NCBI GenBank assembly: GCA_029844215.1
Contig: CM056723.1
Location: forward strand, 89,644,790 to 89,708,789
Reading direction: 5' to 3'
DNA length: 64,000 nt
Source of the DNA: Przewalskia tangutica
Taxonomy: Eukaryota > Streptophyta > Magnoliopsida > Solanales > Solanaceae
Shown one piece after another: positions 34,807-47,250 of this stretch; position 1 is the first letter of the stretch; each line of letters starts with the position of its first letter. The notes under the pieces were generated by a model. It did no database searches, was not told the origin of the DNA, and was given only the letters and a program-made list of their open reading frames with translations. Position numbers and translations under genes: made by a program.

Positions 34807-34919
34807 TGTAACACCTCGTACCTTTAAACTAAGCTTTGTTTAGGATTTAGAGTTTAGAATTCCAAGACGAGGAGTGTGAAATTAAAATCCATTTTAGTTT
34901 AGTGATCTGTGTTTTATGC
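34807..34919 (+). repeat. Start of the 3' LTR of K, cut by H2
   Basis: TGTAACACCTCG follows a purine tract AGTGGGAGA (34795-34803). Only 113 bp are present before H2 begins at TGTTGAGTG. The last five bases, TATGC, are the predicted target duplication of H2. Confidence 0.75.
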
Positions 34920-36266
34920 TGTTGAGTGTATTCTATACACTCTTTTGAGCCCTTTTTAGTTAAGTATTTTCCCTTTTTTCGTTTGTGTTTAGTATAGTAT
35001 TAGGTTTGTTCTTCTTTCTTTTGAGTCACACCAGTCATAAAGGAGAAATACCACTTTTGAGGATGAAATGAGCTAAATCTAGATAAAAATTTGCACAAGC
35101 ACAACCCCAAGAAGAATCGAAGAAATCTGGCGAAACGCATAAGGCATCGCGGTGCATGACTAAGAGGGACCGCGGCCGAAAAGTTTTGAGCCGAGGCATA
35201 AAATTCCGTGGCCGAGACGAAAATCACCGTCGGCATCACGGCGTTCGGCGAAGACCGCGATGCAGCCATTCCAATGAGCAACCCAGCGATTTCAGCCAAT
35301 TAGCACCGTGGTGCTACATCGAAGGCACCGCGGTGCCGACACGTATTTCTGAGAAAAAGTCGACTTTTCAAAAGGGTAAAAGGGCCCGAAACAAGGTTTT
35401 ACTCAGATATAAAAACCCTAAACCCTGTCATTAATCAGATCATACTTTGTGGAGGCAAGAAGGAGGCAAACTACAAGATTGGAGACTACTCTTGTTCAAG
35501 TTCTTTCTTTTCTCTTTTATTTATTTCAGTTTATGTTGGATTGTAAATTAGTTCTTGACATGACAATGTTTAGGATATAATTACTTTAGTAGGGTTTTCT
35601 GTTGAATCTTCTTGAAGCTCTTTCATATAGTTAATGCATAGTTATTGAGTTCTTCTTCAGCATATTAGGATCTATTCAATATTTTTTTGATTGCTTGATA
35701 ATTAATTGATCACTAGTTGTCATAACTTATATGATTTCGAATCGAGATCCGAGAGGGGAGATTTGAATATGTTGTAGTTGTTTAGACAGAGGTTAAAATC
35801 GTGGACGAAAGTACCCCGATACTTGTGTAGTATTCAAGGTTATTGTTCTTAATCTTTCTATGTGGTAAAATCTATCATAGAAATATAGAAGGTTTCTGCA
35901 CAAGGTTGAGCTTTTATATATCCTAACCGGAATATATAACATATTAGTTAACCTGCTATCTTAATAAGAAGAAGAATCGTTAGCATTGCATTAATACGTG
36001 AAAAAGTGGATAGTTGAGGAGATTGAAAGTCCTATTTCATTCATAACTGTTTTAAACCAATGTATTATCATTCTTAGTTTAATTTATGCACTTAGTTATA
36101 ATTCTTAGTCATAATCACCAAACAAAAGAACGATTACCAAATAGAAACTATAGATTAGATAATCGGTACTTGTTAAACCAGTCTCTGTGGACGATAACTC
36201 GGTCTTACAAATCTTATTACTTGAATGATACGTACACTTGCGTAAGCATCTAGAAACATCGCAATA
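34920..36266 (+). repeat. 5' LTR of H2
   Basis: Runs from TGTTGAGTGTATT to TCGCAATA, 1347 bp. It has the GC-rich island (about 35140-35345) and a TATAAAAA box at 35408. No gene is seen in it. Confidence 0.87.
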
Positions 36267-36272
36267 AGTTTT

Positions 36273-36290
36273 TGGACCCGTTGCCGGGGA
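36273..36290 (+). promoter_or_regulatory. Primer binding site of H2 (Asp tRNA)
   Basis: TGGACCCGTTGCCGGGGA matches the Asp tRNA end except for two adjacent positions near the 5' side. Confidence 0.8.
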
Positions 36291-36429
36291 CTGGCGTACT
36301 TTCAATGTCGAATTATCTATTCTTATTTCTAATTTGGTTTTTTTATTTTATTTTTTTATGTTTATTTTGTTAGAACATTTTTGCTTTGATCTGTTTGCAT
36401 GTTTTTGGTCGATTTCAGGAACTTAGTTT

Positions 36430-36461
36430 ATGCGAAGTAGGAGAGAGCATAATCAGATATC
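36430..36461 (+). pseudogene. gag: H2 gag, first codons
   Basis: ATG at 36430 gives MRSRREHNQ, matching the start of H3 gag, and is then cut by D. The frame resumes at 55584 with IPLNPEI. Confidence 0.75.
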
Positions 36462-39400
36462 TGACGACCGACCCAGCATCGCTGATCGGTGCCCTACACA
36501 GGCACCCTTACAGGTATACATCAGAGATAATCAGTGGAACATACATGAAACTTATAAATAAATCAACAAAAGTAAAACAACAGGTTAGCCGATAGGGCTA
36601 CCTTCCTGGACATACATATATACAACCGGCGATGCCTCATTTCCTTTCTGCATCGACCCACAATATGTGACTACAGACCTCTAAGAGTTTTAACATAACA
36701 ACTGTGGCAGGACAGGGCCCCGCCATACCCTTGAATATACATGAATCTACAATCTCAGGGGAAACTGTACCAAGAGATAAGCCTCCGGAGCAAATGGAGC
36801 TTTTCCCAAAAACTGAACCGAGATTCTAAGAGCAAGGATCACCAACCTGTGCACCTAATACCTGCGGGCATGAACGCAGCCCCCCGAAGGGTCGATAACA
36901 AAAATTTAATATGGAACATAAATAAAGTACAAGAAATGATCATAATCAGACAAAAGAATGACAGGGGCAAGTATAAAAGAAGTACATACCAGATCCTGCC
37001 GTGTCATTACCACTTATGAACTTAATCGTACCTTATTATCTTTTCCCATTTTTCAATAAAAGTTATAGTCACTTTCTTACGTACATACTTGGGAAAAATC
37101 GTCAAGTTCATTACCCTATAACTTACTTATCTTTCATAACATAATCCGGCCCTTTATGGAGGGACGCATATACTACCCGACCCAATCTGGGACGCGATCA
37201 AGTCACACAAATATCAAAGCGTGCCCGTGGAATCCCCCATCACTGCCGACAGTCATAAGTGTAACATATAACCATGTGACGCGCCCGTGGCATCCTTCCT
37301 CACTGACGGCGTACACATACACAATACATATATATATCTCCTGCACGAGGAATCCCACATCACCGCGATCGTAGGTGTAACATATAACCATGACGCCCCG
37401 TGGCATCCTACCTCACCGTGTCGACACATATACAACTCATTTATATATATATATATATAACGAGGCCGCATGCCCCTAATCCTCATCGATAAGCATGGCC
37501 ATAACGTGCCCTGCGTCCTCATCGTAGGTGCAGTCTTCGCCGGGAGCTAGCCCATGGAGTAATAATATAACATGCCCCCGAAATCCCTCATCGTGGGTAC
37601 ATGTCTTCATTGGGAGCTAGCCCATGGAGTAATAATCGTACATAGCATGGTCGCATGCCCCGGAATCCCTCATCGTATAAGCATGGCCATGGGTAATAAA
37701 ACAAATCCGGGAATCTAACCCGCCTCGGTCACGTGCCGGGAATCCCACATCGTATAAGATGTCCAAGGATCAATCATAATAGAAGCATACGTGGAATCCC
37801 ACATCACCGCTTGCACGCTCCAAGCAAACTTACAACAAGACAGCCGGCCCTCCAACTGAGAGTCACGACAACGTAAACATATCATACTTGCACTTAAAGC
37901 TATCACAAGCAAACACATGCAAGTTCATTAAACCTTTAGACTTCCATTTTTATAAACTCATGGCACTTTCGTTTCACACATAAAAATCCGGGAATTTAAC
38001 CCTAAGTACTACGCACCTCTACTCCTTTAGAAAGACTCTTTTTCAAATAAAACTTCCAAGATACTAACAACCGTAGTATCAAGTCATATCTACTTTCAAG
38101 ACAAGTCACAATACCTTTTTAGAAATACATTTACCGGCTTCTAAATCAAGTGACTTCTTTCTTAAAAACTTTAAGCAATTGGTACCTTTAAAACAGTTTG
38201 CCCTTCTTTATTTCAAATCAATTCTTTGCTTATATACTGAAGAAAGCCATTCTTTTAATCTTCCATAAAGTTGTTATAACCAACTTCCCATAAAGCCGTT
38301 ATAACTCTTTATGTTTTGGACAAATTCATTCCTTTTATAACCAAGAGACTTATATTTTCAAAATACTTCAAGTCTCTTAACTTTTTAAGAAAACAAGTTT
38401 CTTAACTTTAGAAATCAAGTCTTTCCAAATCGAGTATTCTATACTTGTAAATCAATTCATTTCTTCCTTTAAGAATCAAGTCTCCTAACTTGAAAAATAA
38501 AGTCTCTTAACCTTTAAGAATTGAGATCCATAGCCTTAAACATTCATACGTAAATTCTTATAAGTTAAGTAACATATACTTTGGTGCGTTGTGAATAAGT
38601 TATACTTATTTATAACGATCTTATTCAAGTAGCCATGATCTAGAAAATGTAATACAATTTTGTCTTATCTTAGCTTCTATGCAGATGGAGAGTTCTACTC
38701 ATTTTAACATAATTTGATTGTCATTACATTTTCCTTTATTAACGCTGCAATGGCTTGCTCGATACTTATTCTCATTCGTGCCATAAATTAGCCAAGTCAA
38801 CTTGGCTCCAAAGTACCTCCTAACGACTCTTACCAACATCCCCCATAAGACTCGGTAAGGACTTAGGATAACTTTGACATAAACTTTACATAGAGTAAAT
38901 AACACACATACCTCTTAACTTCTAAGAGTAGAAGGAAATATGAAATAATACCACATGTATATTCCATACATAGAATCATGCCAAAGGAAGGAAGAGGTTC
39001 ACATACCTCGCGACGATTATAGACTAGTAGCAAAATGCTCCAAAGTACTTCAACCTTGATAGCTATTCCATCCTTCAGGTAGGATACGCTAAACTTAGTA
39101 CTTCAACCTATAATGGTCACAATACGTCCATTAACCTCTTACTTCAAACGTAGAATATTCTAAGTGCTAAGTCACTAAATTCTACGGAAAATCGGACAAC
39201 ACCTCCTTTGTTTCTACTAACTTTGCCACCTTTTTCAAGGCCGAATTCAATAACCAAACACGCCACATTTAAGACCCAATCAATGCAATTAACAATAGGG
39301 GATTACACGCCTACTAGACGTGTAAAATTCCGTCCCACAAACGATATCAAACTAACACAACCTACAAGTCCAATTCGGCCACATAGAGTACAATAACACC

Positions 39401-40407
39401 AATTCTTATCCAATTTCCATTTCAATCCAAGTTGTTAACATAACATGATATCAAGTCGCAATCGATTATAACCACTATAATCTACAAGTAAGTAACATGC
39501 GACGATTCTAATAAACGACCAAATTGTAATCCAACTTCACAAGGCTTAAATGACATTTCGGATTTAAGACTACAATCAATCCATAATACTTATCAAACTT
39601 CAACATATAAACTTCATGCTAGCAACATGTAAAGCTAACAACAAGCAATATATATAAAATCTTGTAACACTTTTAAGAGACAAGATTATACCTCAACGAA
39701 TCTTAATCCAACTCCAAATCCAAATTCGCTCCTTAGCAACTTAGAGCCCCTCCTTGCCACTCCAATCCACTACTTGAGACCCTTAGAACAACACCAACAA
39801 TTTCCTTCAATCTTCCAACCAAAACCTAGAAAGGCAACTAGGTTTTCATCTTGCGACTAATACGAAAACTATCTTTTTCCGGGATTTTTCTATTGAGATA
39901 CACTTACAATACCCTCATGAACCTTGGTTTAAAGTGGGGAGATTAGTGGACAACAAACAAAAAAAAATTCTTTTTTTTCTCCCTTGAACCCAAGAGCGCA
40001 AGCTCAACTTCATCCAATTTTCTTGAAAATTTGGCTAAGTGTGGAACTTGTCTCACTACTAGTAGTATTATATAGTAACATGGAGGGTCAAGATGTAACC
40101 AAATGGGTGGTTTGGATGAAATTCTTCTAAATATCAAGTCTTGTGGTCCCATTGACCAAGTCAATTATCTCAAGCTCTACTACTTGCAAGACTTGTCTTC
40201 CTAACAAGGGTCAAATGACCCTTGTGCCCATGTAATTCGTCCAAGACATCAATAAAGGGGGTGACACGTGTCGCCCTCCCATTCGTCACAATATTACGTT
40301 TTCCGACAATTCCATAATTCCGATAAATTTTTACTAGTCTCAAATCTTAACATTTGGAATTCTTACTTACGTTCTTAACACATGTCCTGAAAATACGGGG
40401 TGTAACA
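36462..40407 (-). repeat. 3' LTR of D
   Basis: A repeat of nearly 4 kb. Near its sense 3' end it has the hairpin GGTGCC/GGCACC (36488-36506). A long tandem block with GCATGGCCATGGGTAAT, CCGTGGAATCCC and CATCGTATAAGCATG words fills about 37140-37890. The remainder is AT-rich and holds no gene. Confidence 0.9.
37140..37890. repeat. Tandem block in the D 3' LTR
   Basis: Imperfect units of 50-90 bp with the themes CCGTGGAATCCC(A/T)CATC and GTGTAACATATAACCATG. It begins with CCCT-loop-AGGG at about 37150, a stem in the same place as in the other LTRs. The block recurs at 52350-52990. Confidence 0.75.
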
Positions 40408-40444
40408 TTCTTCCCCCTTAGAAACATTCTTCCCCCCTTAGAAA
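40404..40444 (-). repeat. Duplicated polypurine tract of D
   Basis: The 20-bp unit ACATTCTTCCCCCCTTAGAA occurs twice in a row, then ACATTTATCCCC. On the minus strand this gives two purine tracts before the LTR. A has only one. Confidence 0.75.
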
Positions 40445-40450
40445 CATTTA

Positions 40451-41546
40451 TCCCCGAATGTTCTTTCGGAGTCAAACTTATAATTAGCGACATAGTTTCC
40501 TTTTACCACCCCGACATACCAATAATGCCACACATGGCCCTAATACCTCACACACGCATATCCGTCCATCATAAGCCCAAAAGAGATTATATTTTCGTAC
40601 TTCCAACTCCTTCTAGCATATACATAGTCTCAATATAATCTGTTTATGACACTTAAACATACCACAACTTTATCATGCATACAAGTTTCTAAAGGGCCAA
40701 AGACATACCTGAATTCATATAGGCGGTTCAAAGGACCGCTAAAACTGGGAACTTCCACCACGGCCTCACACGCGCCGTGCATAAACATCTGCCTAGCTAT
40801 GGAAGGCGAAGAACATCGATCCGAGATCGCGCTATCCCACGGTGCACCTGGTGGACAGATCTCACGAAATGGCCTCGCCGCCGCAAGAATAACAAGTCGC
40901 CAGTAGTACGACACTCCCCAAAATGGAATCTACTACAGTGACCACACCGGGGCAAAAGTGGCTTCCCCTGGCTACTATTCTCGGACATCTGTGAACTCAG
41001 AGCCTGAGCCCGACTCGCTCCCGAATATTCGGCGACCAAACCTCCGGCGGAAGACCGGGAAGGAGCACTCGTGTCGGTGAAAAGTGGACTACTCTGCTGC
41101 TTGAGGCTGTCCGCCTCGCGAATTGTGCCTGGAACCTGCATCGGCCTCTTGGGCTGGCACGAGTCTAGCCGACCTCTCTCTCTCGCCCTCTATCCTCGCG
41201 CATAAGCTGCATCTGGCAATATCCATACCGGGTGAAGGGCCACTCCTGTGCATGCGAATCATATAATGGTCTAGCCCCATTACATAGCGGTGAACTCTGT
41301 CCGCCATATCAGCCACAATAGTGTGTGCATACCTGGCCAATGAGTCAAACTCCAGGTTGTATTCCCTGATGGTCCTCCCATTCTGCCTCAATGACAAAAA
41401 CTTATCAACACGGGCTCTCCTCATTTCAGGAGGCAAAAAGTGATCAAGAAAGGCCTCCGTGAACTCATCCCAAACTGCCGGACGAACACCCACACCTCTC
41501 GACAGCTCCCAAGACTCAAACCAGTTCAACGCAATATCGCGTAACC
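40451..41546 (-). pseudogene. gag: D gag, C-terminal part, and 3' untranslated part
   Basis: On the minus strand the Gag core reads NWFESWELSRG (about 41500), then FTEAFLDHFLPPEMRRARV and REYNLEFDSLARYAH, and MADRVHRYVMGL near 41290. A serine-rich stretch leads to CGHCSRFHFGEC (about 40930) and RRRGHFVR, a damaged CCHC knuckle. The frame shifts between 41089 and 41141. Below about 40720 the sequence matches the non-coding part of A. G is inserted at the codons of YRLRDI, and the N-terminal part lies at 51055-51487. Confidence 0.8.
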
Positions 41547-41551
41547 GGTAA

Positions 41552-44500
41552 TGTTATACCCCGTATTTCCAGAGTATGTACGTAAGGACGTACGTAGAAA
41601 ATTTGAACTTGAGAAAGTGGCTTGGCCGAAATTTATTTGTGCACAACACCCGGTTAGAGTCGTTTTTCGACGAAACGTTTTCACAGCTTTCGTAGGGGAA
41701 TTTCCGGCTATGTCATTTCTAATTTTTGCGGATTTTTCCGAGAGACGAAACATTTTGGACCAACGGGAGGGCGACACTTGGCACCCTCCAATTGGTGGAC
41801 TTGAACGTCCATTTGGACGATTTGGACAAAGTGGAGCACGTTTTTGGTGCCTTGGAAAAGTCAAGGAGTTGGTAGGATATTTGTGTTGGTAAATCCTAGC
41901 CCTACACTTGCCTAACACATGGATTGATCTTGGCCTTTGGTTGGCCATCCCTTGACCTATAAATACCCCTTAAGGTTGAAGACTTCTTCATCCAAAAATG
42001 CCTAAGTCTTGTGAGCTCTTCCTCCCTCCCTTCACCTTGTTCTCGTCCTTTCCCCCCTTGGCCGAGAGCCCCTCCCCCTTGAGTTGGCCTTGTGGCCGAG
42101 ACTTCACCCCCCTCCGGGTGGTGTTGTTCTCGTATTATGTACCCCCCCTTTGTGGTGTAGAAATACTCTCAAAAGTATTGTTATAATGCCCAAATTACCT
42201 TAGCCATATACCTTGTTGTATTCTAAGGTTATACCTATACGAAAAGCCCAGAAAATACTATTATACTTCCCAGTACCACAAACCGAAACCCTAGGAAAAT
42301 CTCCATAGTCCGTTGGAGTTTTGTGTAGAAGTTGGTTAGAACTTCTAAGGGTGGTTTAGAGCGGGTTGGAGCGCTCGGAGTTGGAGCTAAACGATTGCCC
42401 AGGATCGACTTTAAGCTAGGATAATTATGGGCTTATCGAGGTAATTATCTTGTCCCTCTATTGTAATTGGGAATTACATGATTGCTTGAATATATAGTTG
42501 AAGTATACTATATAATAGAACTGAACGTAGTTATCGGCAATGTCTTTTGACTTAAGCCTGAATAATACTTACGGCAATGTCTTGCGACTTAAGCCTGAAT
42601 TTAAAGAAGAGTCTTGAATCGTAATTACATAGAAATTTGTCAGACATGAGACTTGTGTAGTAGTACCATGGAGTAGAGTTGTACAGTTAGGTTAGATGTA
42701 TAACCCCTTGGTTGGCTTGGCAGCCTACCGATAGAGAGGAGATTTACGCTGTTGCGGGGAGGTCTTAGAATTTTCGGTAGAATGTTCTACGAAGAGACCT
42801 AATGTTAATAAGCGCCTTGTGGCCTTATAGGTGGGAGTACTACGTGTGGCGCGATCTGCTTGGCTTAAGGAGTAGCCGACGGTTGGAGCGTTTTTGCTAT
42901 TAGTCGATACTGCCGCGAGGTATGTGAACCTCTTCCTATCTCTTCTAGCATGATATGTGTGAACTATGTAGTATGCAGAGACGATACGTGCTAAATGTAT
43001 TTGATTGGTGTAAAACATAAAGTGTTATAACGGCTTTATGGGAAGTTGGTTATAACAGCTTTATGTTGGTTAGAAAATACATGTGGTTTTTAAAAGGTAA
43101 CTGATTTGAACTATAACTGGCTTGTTATGTGTTAATAAAGAACTTGAAGTATTTCAAAAGATTTTTGAATCATTTTGAAAGAAGAAGTAATATTTGGTTT
43201 TTGAAAAACTTAAGAGTTATACTAGCTTTATGGGAAGTTAGGTATAACGGCTTAAGAATGTTTCTTGATTTGAAATCGAATGTGTAACGACAAACCAACG
43301 CAGCGTTAATAAGGAAATGTTTTGAATAATTAAGTATTATTAAAACCAGTAGAAACTTCCATCTGCATAGAAGCTAAGATGAGACAAAATGTTATTTCCT
43401 AGATCATGGCTGCTGTAATAAGATTGTAATAAACAAGAATATCCTACTCACATATGAGACTTATGTTTTTCAGATAGTTTTAAGGAGAATTATATTCTCA
43501 AATGAATAAGGCTATGAACTACGAAACCTTTCTAAAATGAGAAACTTGAACATTGGAAATTAGGCAAACTTGATCATTGGAAAAGAATGTTGCTACTTGA
43601 TTTTACAAAGAGAAGTAATTGATTTACTTTAAAAGGATAGTCACTCTTTTTATACTACGGGTATTGTGTGACATTGTGAAAGTAACGTATCTTTTAAAGA
43701 GTTGATGTACGAAGTACTTTGGGGATAGAAACCCGATCTTGTTAATCATATAGTAGAAGGTACCTTGTGTGAACAACTTGATTGTATTGGTTTGTGATAG
43801 CCTTGTAATACTTTCTTGATTGCTTTGATAAGTAAACGTGTTGGGATGCTACGTGTGTTAGTATCTTGTGAGGTTTATGCGAAGGGGTTTCCCTTGATTG
43901 TGCTTATTAACTATCAGTCGTTATGATAGTATTGTGGCATTCATCTCTTGAGATGATTCCGGGTTGGCGCCCTCCGACGCGGGTAGACTTCGGCGGTCGA
44001 TGGACCTATGATTCGAGAATACCTCATGCAGTCCCGGCCTATGCGGAACTACGAGTTCGAGTTAGTGTCGTCCTTTATGGGCATGCGGTCGCGTGGCTAT
44101 GCGGATGCGAAGTCGTGATACGCCGGAGTAGCTACCCTCGATGCGGGAATGCCTCACGCGGGCCGATGAGATTGGCCTATGCGGAGTCGCGGAGTTCGAG
44201 TGGTTAGACGCGTACATTGATATCTGCGGGCAAGTGGCGGCGTTGATCATGTGGCCTAGACAGATCTTATGATCTGATTCGCGACCTTGTTGGTGCTGTG
44301 GGTTTTTAGTAGTCGGCTATGCCTTCGTACTTACCCCGCATGATTTTATTATGACACGTGGGACACGTGTTCAGTGTGTTCCTTGGTGCTTTTATATCAT
44401 GATCGCCAGCTGGCGGAAGGTATCCCACGGGCATGATTGATGTTGTGGGCCTGAGACCCATTGTTATACTTGAGTGATGACTTGAGGGCGTGAGTCCCTG

Positions 44501-45037
44501 ACTTGACATGACTGCTTTGTTGTAAACTGTAGTTTGGTTATCATACATGCCTCCTGCTTTGTATGACTGCTATGATTTCATTTACAGTACGTATTTTCAG
44601 TTTCACATACTCTGCACTACTGTTATCGACCTCCTCGGGCTGCGTTCATGCCGCAGGTTGAGGTACACCAGTCGTTGATCCTAGCTCTCAGGGTCACAGT
44701 TTCAGCGTTGGGAAGCTCCGTTTCTCCGGAGGCTTATCATGGTATAGTCCCCTGTTGTTGTAGGTGCTTACATTCAGGGGTATGGCGGGGCCCTGTCCCG
44801 CCATTGTTGTCGTATCATTTCTTAGAGGTCTGTAGTACTGTTGTGGGCAGGGTTTGTAAAAAGGATTAAACTGTTCATTTGTAAAAGTTGTTATTTATAT
44901 ATGCCGAAAGGCAAGTTTTCCTCGACATTGTTTTGTACTTCACTTGTTTCATGTACGTGTTTTATGTTCGTGATTACTCGATGTTGTGTCACTAGGGTGC
45001 GGGGTAAGGCACGATCACGCCCGGTTCGGTCGTGACA
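41552..45037 (+). repeat. 5' LTR of G
   Basis: Starts TGTTATACCCCG and ends GTCGTGACA. A TATA box lies at 41958-41965. The hairpin TGGCGGGGCCCTGTCCCGCC is intact at about 44782, and ATGCGG-type short repeats run from 43970 to 44200. The first 340 bases form an open frame that the 3' LTR breaks, so it is not taken as a gene. Confidence 0.92.
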
Positions 45038-45041
45038 AAAG

Positions 45042-45056
45042 TGGTATCGAGCGATT
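45042..45056 (+). promoter_or_regulatory. Primer binding site of G (initiator Met tRNA)
   Basis: TGGTATCGAGCGATT, four bases after the LTR and identical over this span to the site in B. Confidence 0.78.
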
Positions 45057-46759
45057 AATCCTCGGAAAGTGTCTACGGCACCGTATCGTAGAGTCTTGAT
45101 TATCGGTGTGTTGTGCACCACATCAATAATCAGTATGCTATAGGCAATTTTAGGATTGGTTACTATTCTTCTCACTCTGATATAGTGCCTTAGAGCTGTG
45201 TTGTAAGTTGGACCTCTAACGTATTTCTTTCCCTACCGAGTATGCCTCCGTAGGGCAACCCGAGCCTGGGAGGCAAGGCGAGGAGGCTGCGAGAGTAGCA
45301 GAGGGTGGCGTGGGCACAGGCCCAATCATTACATAGGGTAATGCTTCATTCGGGGATTTCTGAGACGTCACTAGCCCCAGTAAAGTTTAGCACGGCGGCG
45401 CAGTTCTGCTGCGCGCCATGACATTTGAACCTTTAGTTCCACGGCCGAACGATGAATTTAGATTGCAAAGGCGACCATTGCTAGCTATAGATTTGGCTAC
45501 TGAGAGTATACCGATGTACCGCGAGTCTTGAGGACTATCTAAAAGGGGTTGTGCAAGAATAATTCTTGATTAGGCGAGCATGGCACGTACGGGCTTATGC
45601 GCAGCAGCCGAGACGCGATGTAGAAATCGATGGTTAACGAAGGACACGAGAAGAGGGCGTGAGCAAGGTCCTTTAGTAACTTTCGAGGCGAGTCACCACC
45701 GCAGATCGATTATGCACCTCCGCCAAGCAGAGTGGTCTTCCACGAGTTCGTGACATTCGGGGTACGCAGAGTTGGTTAGAACTCGGGGCTTCCGGTTCAC
45801 TGCGATGCACGTCATCCCGGGAATGTCATCTTTTAGGTTGGTACTTGTTGTACATGGCGACCGTCGTGGTCAGTGTCGAAGAGTGTCCTTGTAGGAGGAC
45901 TTAGCCTTCAGGATCGATGGGTAGTCGTCACCTTCCTTAGTTATGCGCCCTACGGGGCAGGTTTGATTTGAACGATTTAGGGGAGTGAAGCAGTAGATAT
46001 AGATATATCTTTAACCCTCTAGAGATCAGTATATGTGATAAGGTGAGTATACCTTAGGTGCTATGTTCTGATAGCAGTGTGTTAGTTGTGATTTGGAATC
46101 ATGGTTGTTTAACCGAGTAAGATTTTGGGGGATAGAGAGGGTGTGAGCCTTAGAGCTGTTCGCGTAGAGACCTTAGAGGTGAGGCCATCTCGAGAAAAGG
46201 TGTAGTGTTATGTTTGACCCTTATCGGAGTGCATAGTGCACGTGAGTTATGGTTGGGATAGGTCCCTAGTAGTGTGGAATGAAAGGGGGTAGTTGAGCTA
46301 AGAAGACCGCTAGGTTTTCGTAACGTGATTAGTGAGACCGTTCGAATCGGGAACTAGTGTTGTGCTCGTGACGGTCGGATTGAGGCCGTGATGCGGGTCA
46401 ACCCGCGGCCTGTTTAGTGGTGGGTCGGTTGTGGTGGTCCCGCCGTGGTAGGTCACGAGGGTGTTAGGCCCATGTTCGATTAACAGCGACGAGTTCGTGG
46501 ATCGTTCGACCGGTGGTGGTCGATGGGGCAGCCCATCGTGTTCTTCGTTCGACCGTTTACTCGGCGGTGTTGAGTTATCGAAGGGTTGAAAGGCTGCACG
46601 GGTGCCTACCTTTACCTTATGTCGAACGGTGAAGCCCGAGTTGTGGTTATTTTCGTTTTCTAAAAAGTTTACGAGCGGGGTTAAGAACTGGTGAGTCTCA
46701 GAATCGCGTTCGCCTCTGCCAGCGTGGATTTCGGGGTAGTTGTGAGGATTGTTGTCTCG
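45057..46759 (+). other. G internal region, mostly unrecognised
   Basis: An ATG at 45242 opens a start like MPP-RRATR after one frame change, as in other Tekay Gags. After that I cannot recognise Gag core, protease, RT or RNase H words in any frame up to 46760. Base composition is more GC-rich than the LTRs. The longest open frame (46310-46783) runs on the minus strand, against the element, and has no known motif. The stretch may be heavily garbled pol or captured DNA. Confidence 0.45.
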
Positions 46760-47250
46760 TGGAGGTAGTGTTTGATCTACCATTTCGGTGTTGGATATCG
46801 CCTTATGAAGCCTTGAGGCGGAAGTGTAAGTTCCGGCCGATTGGTTCGAGGTTGGCGGTTCGCATAGTTCAGCTTGTTCCAGATGTGGATAGTGAAGCTT
46901 GTCTAGAAGAAGTTACGCAGCTCGGGAATTGTGCGGATAATCGCGACGACGCTTAGAGTTCGGTTGACGGTCGATCTTGAAAGTACCACCGGGTTTGGGT
47001 GTGACGAGTTTTGGAAAACAGAGGAACTTAGCCCGAGTTACTTTGGGCCTTTGTGAGTTCATGTGAAGGATAGGCCGGGTTGCCTATATGTTAGCATTTG
47101 CCGTCCGGCGGAGGCAAGCGTCCGGTCTTCGTATTGTGATGTTCGGGAAAAGTATCGAGATCCATCCAGTGTTCCCACTTAATGATGACCACGTTAGAGA
47201 TAGTAACCCGAGTTTTAGAATCGGCCGTATCGAATGTGGTAAGAGTTTGA
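46760..47250 (+). pseudogene. pol: G integrase C-terminal end
   Basis: The frame from 46790 reads SPYEALRRKCKFRPIG and later CADNRDD, which match the Tekay integrase end (usual forms PYEALYGRKCRSPIG and ADNRRR). About 46995-47060 keeps traces of the segment where the element products read GKLSPRYVGPY. VHPVF-like words follow near 47165 (IHPVFPLND). The catalytic core is not present upstream. No chromodomain-like words are found afterwards. Confidence 0.65.

Larger units (their letters stand above)
12822..34919 (+). mobile_element. K: old Tekay-type chromovirus, broken into pieces by six insertions
   Basis: Pieces at 12822-13085, 16119-16383, 18107-18855, 21516-21970 and 31522-34919 join in order into one element: 5' LTR end, primer site, gag, zinc knuckle, protease, RT, RNase H, integrase, C-terminal tail, purine tract and 3' LTR start. 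The reading continues across each gap once the nested element and its target duplication are removed. The LTR tips are TGTAAC and GTTACA. H1 covers the left end and H2 covers the right end, so the remaining LTR parts must lie outside the window. Many stops show it is dead. Confidence 0.85.

Noticed and set aside
34435..34827. 130-codon frame as a separate host gene
   Set aside because: Its first half is the chromovirus Pol tail of K (LTYEEVLVAILDRQV). The rest runs into non-coding DNA before the purine tract.
39208..39396. 62-codon frame repeated at 54384-54572
   Set aside because: Same reason: it lies in the two LTRs of D.
41551..41892. 113-codon frame at the start of the G 5' LTR
   Set aside because: It lies in U3, is frameshifted in the 3' LTR, and shows no known motif.
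46310..46783. 157-codon frame on the minus strand inside G
   Set aside because: Opposite to the element direction, biased composition (His, Pro, Thr, Asn) and no recognised domain. Kept only as part of the unexplained stretch.
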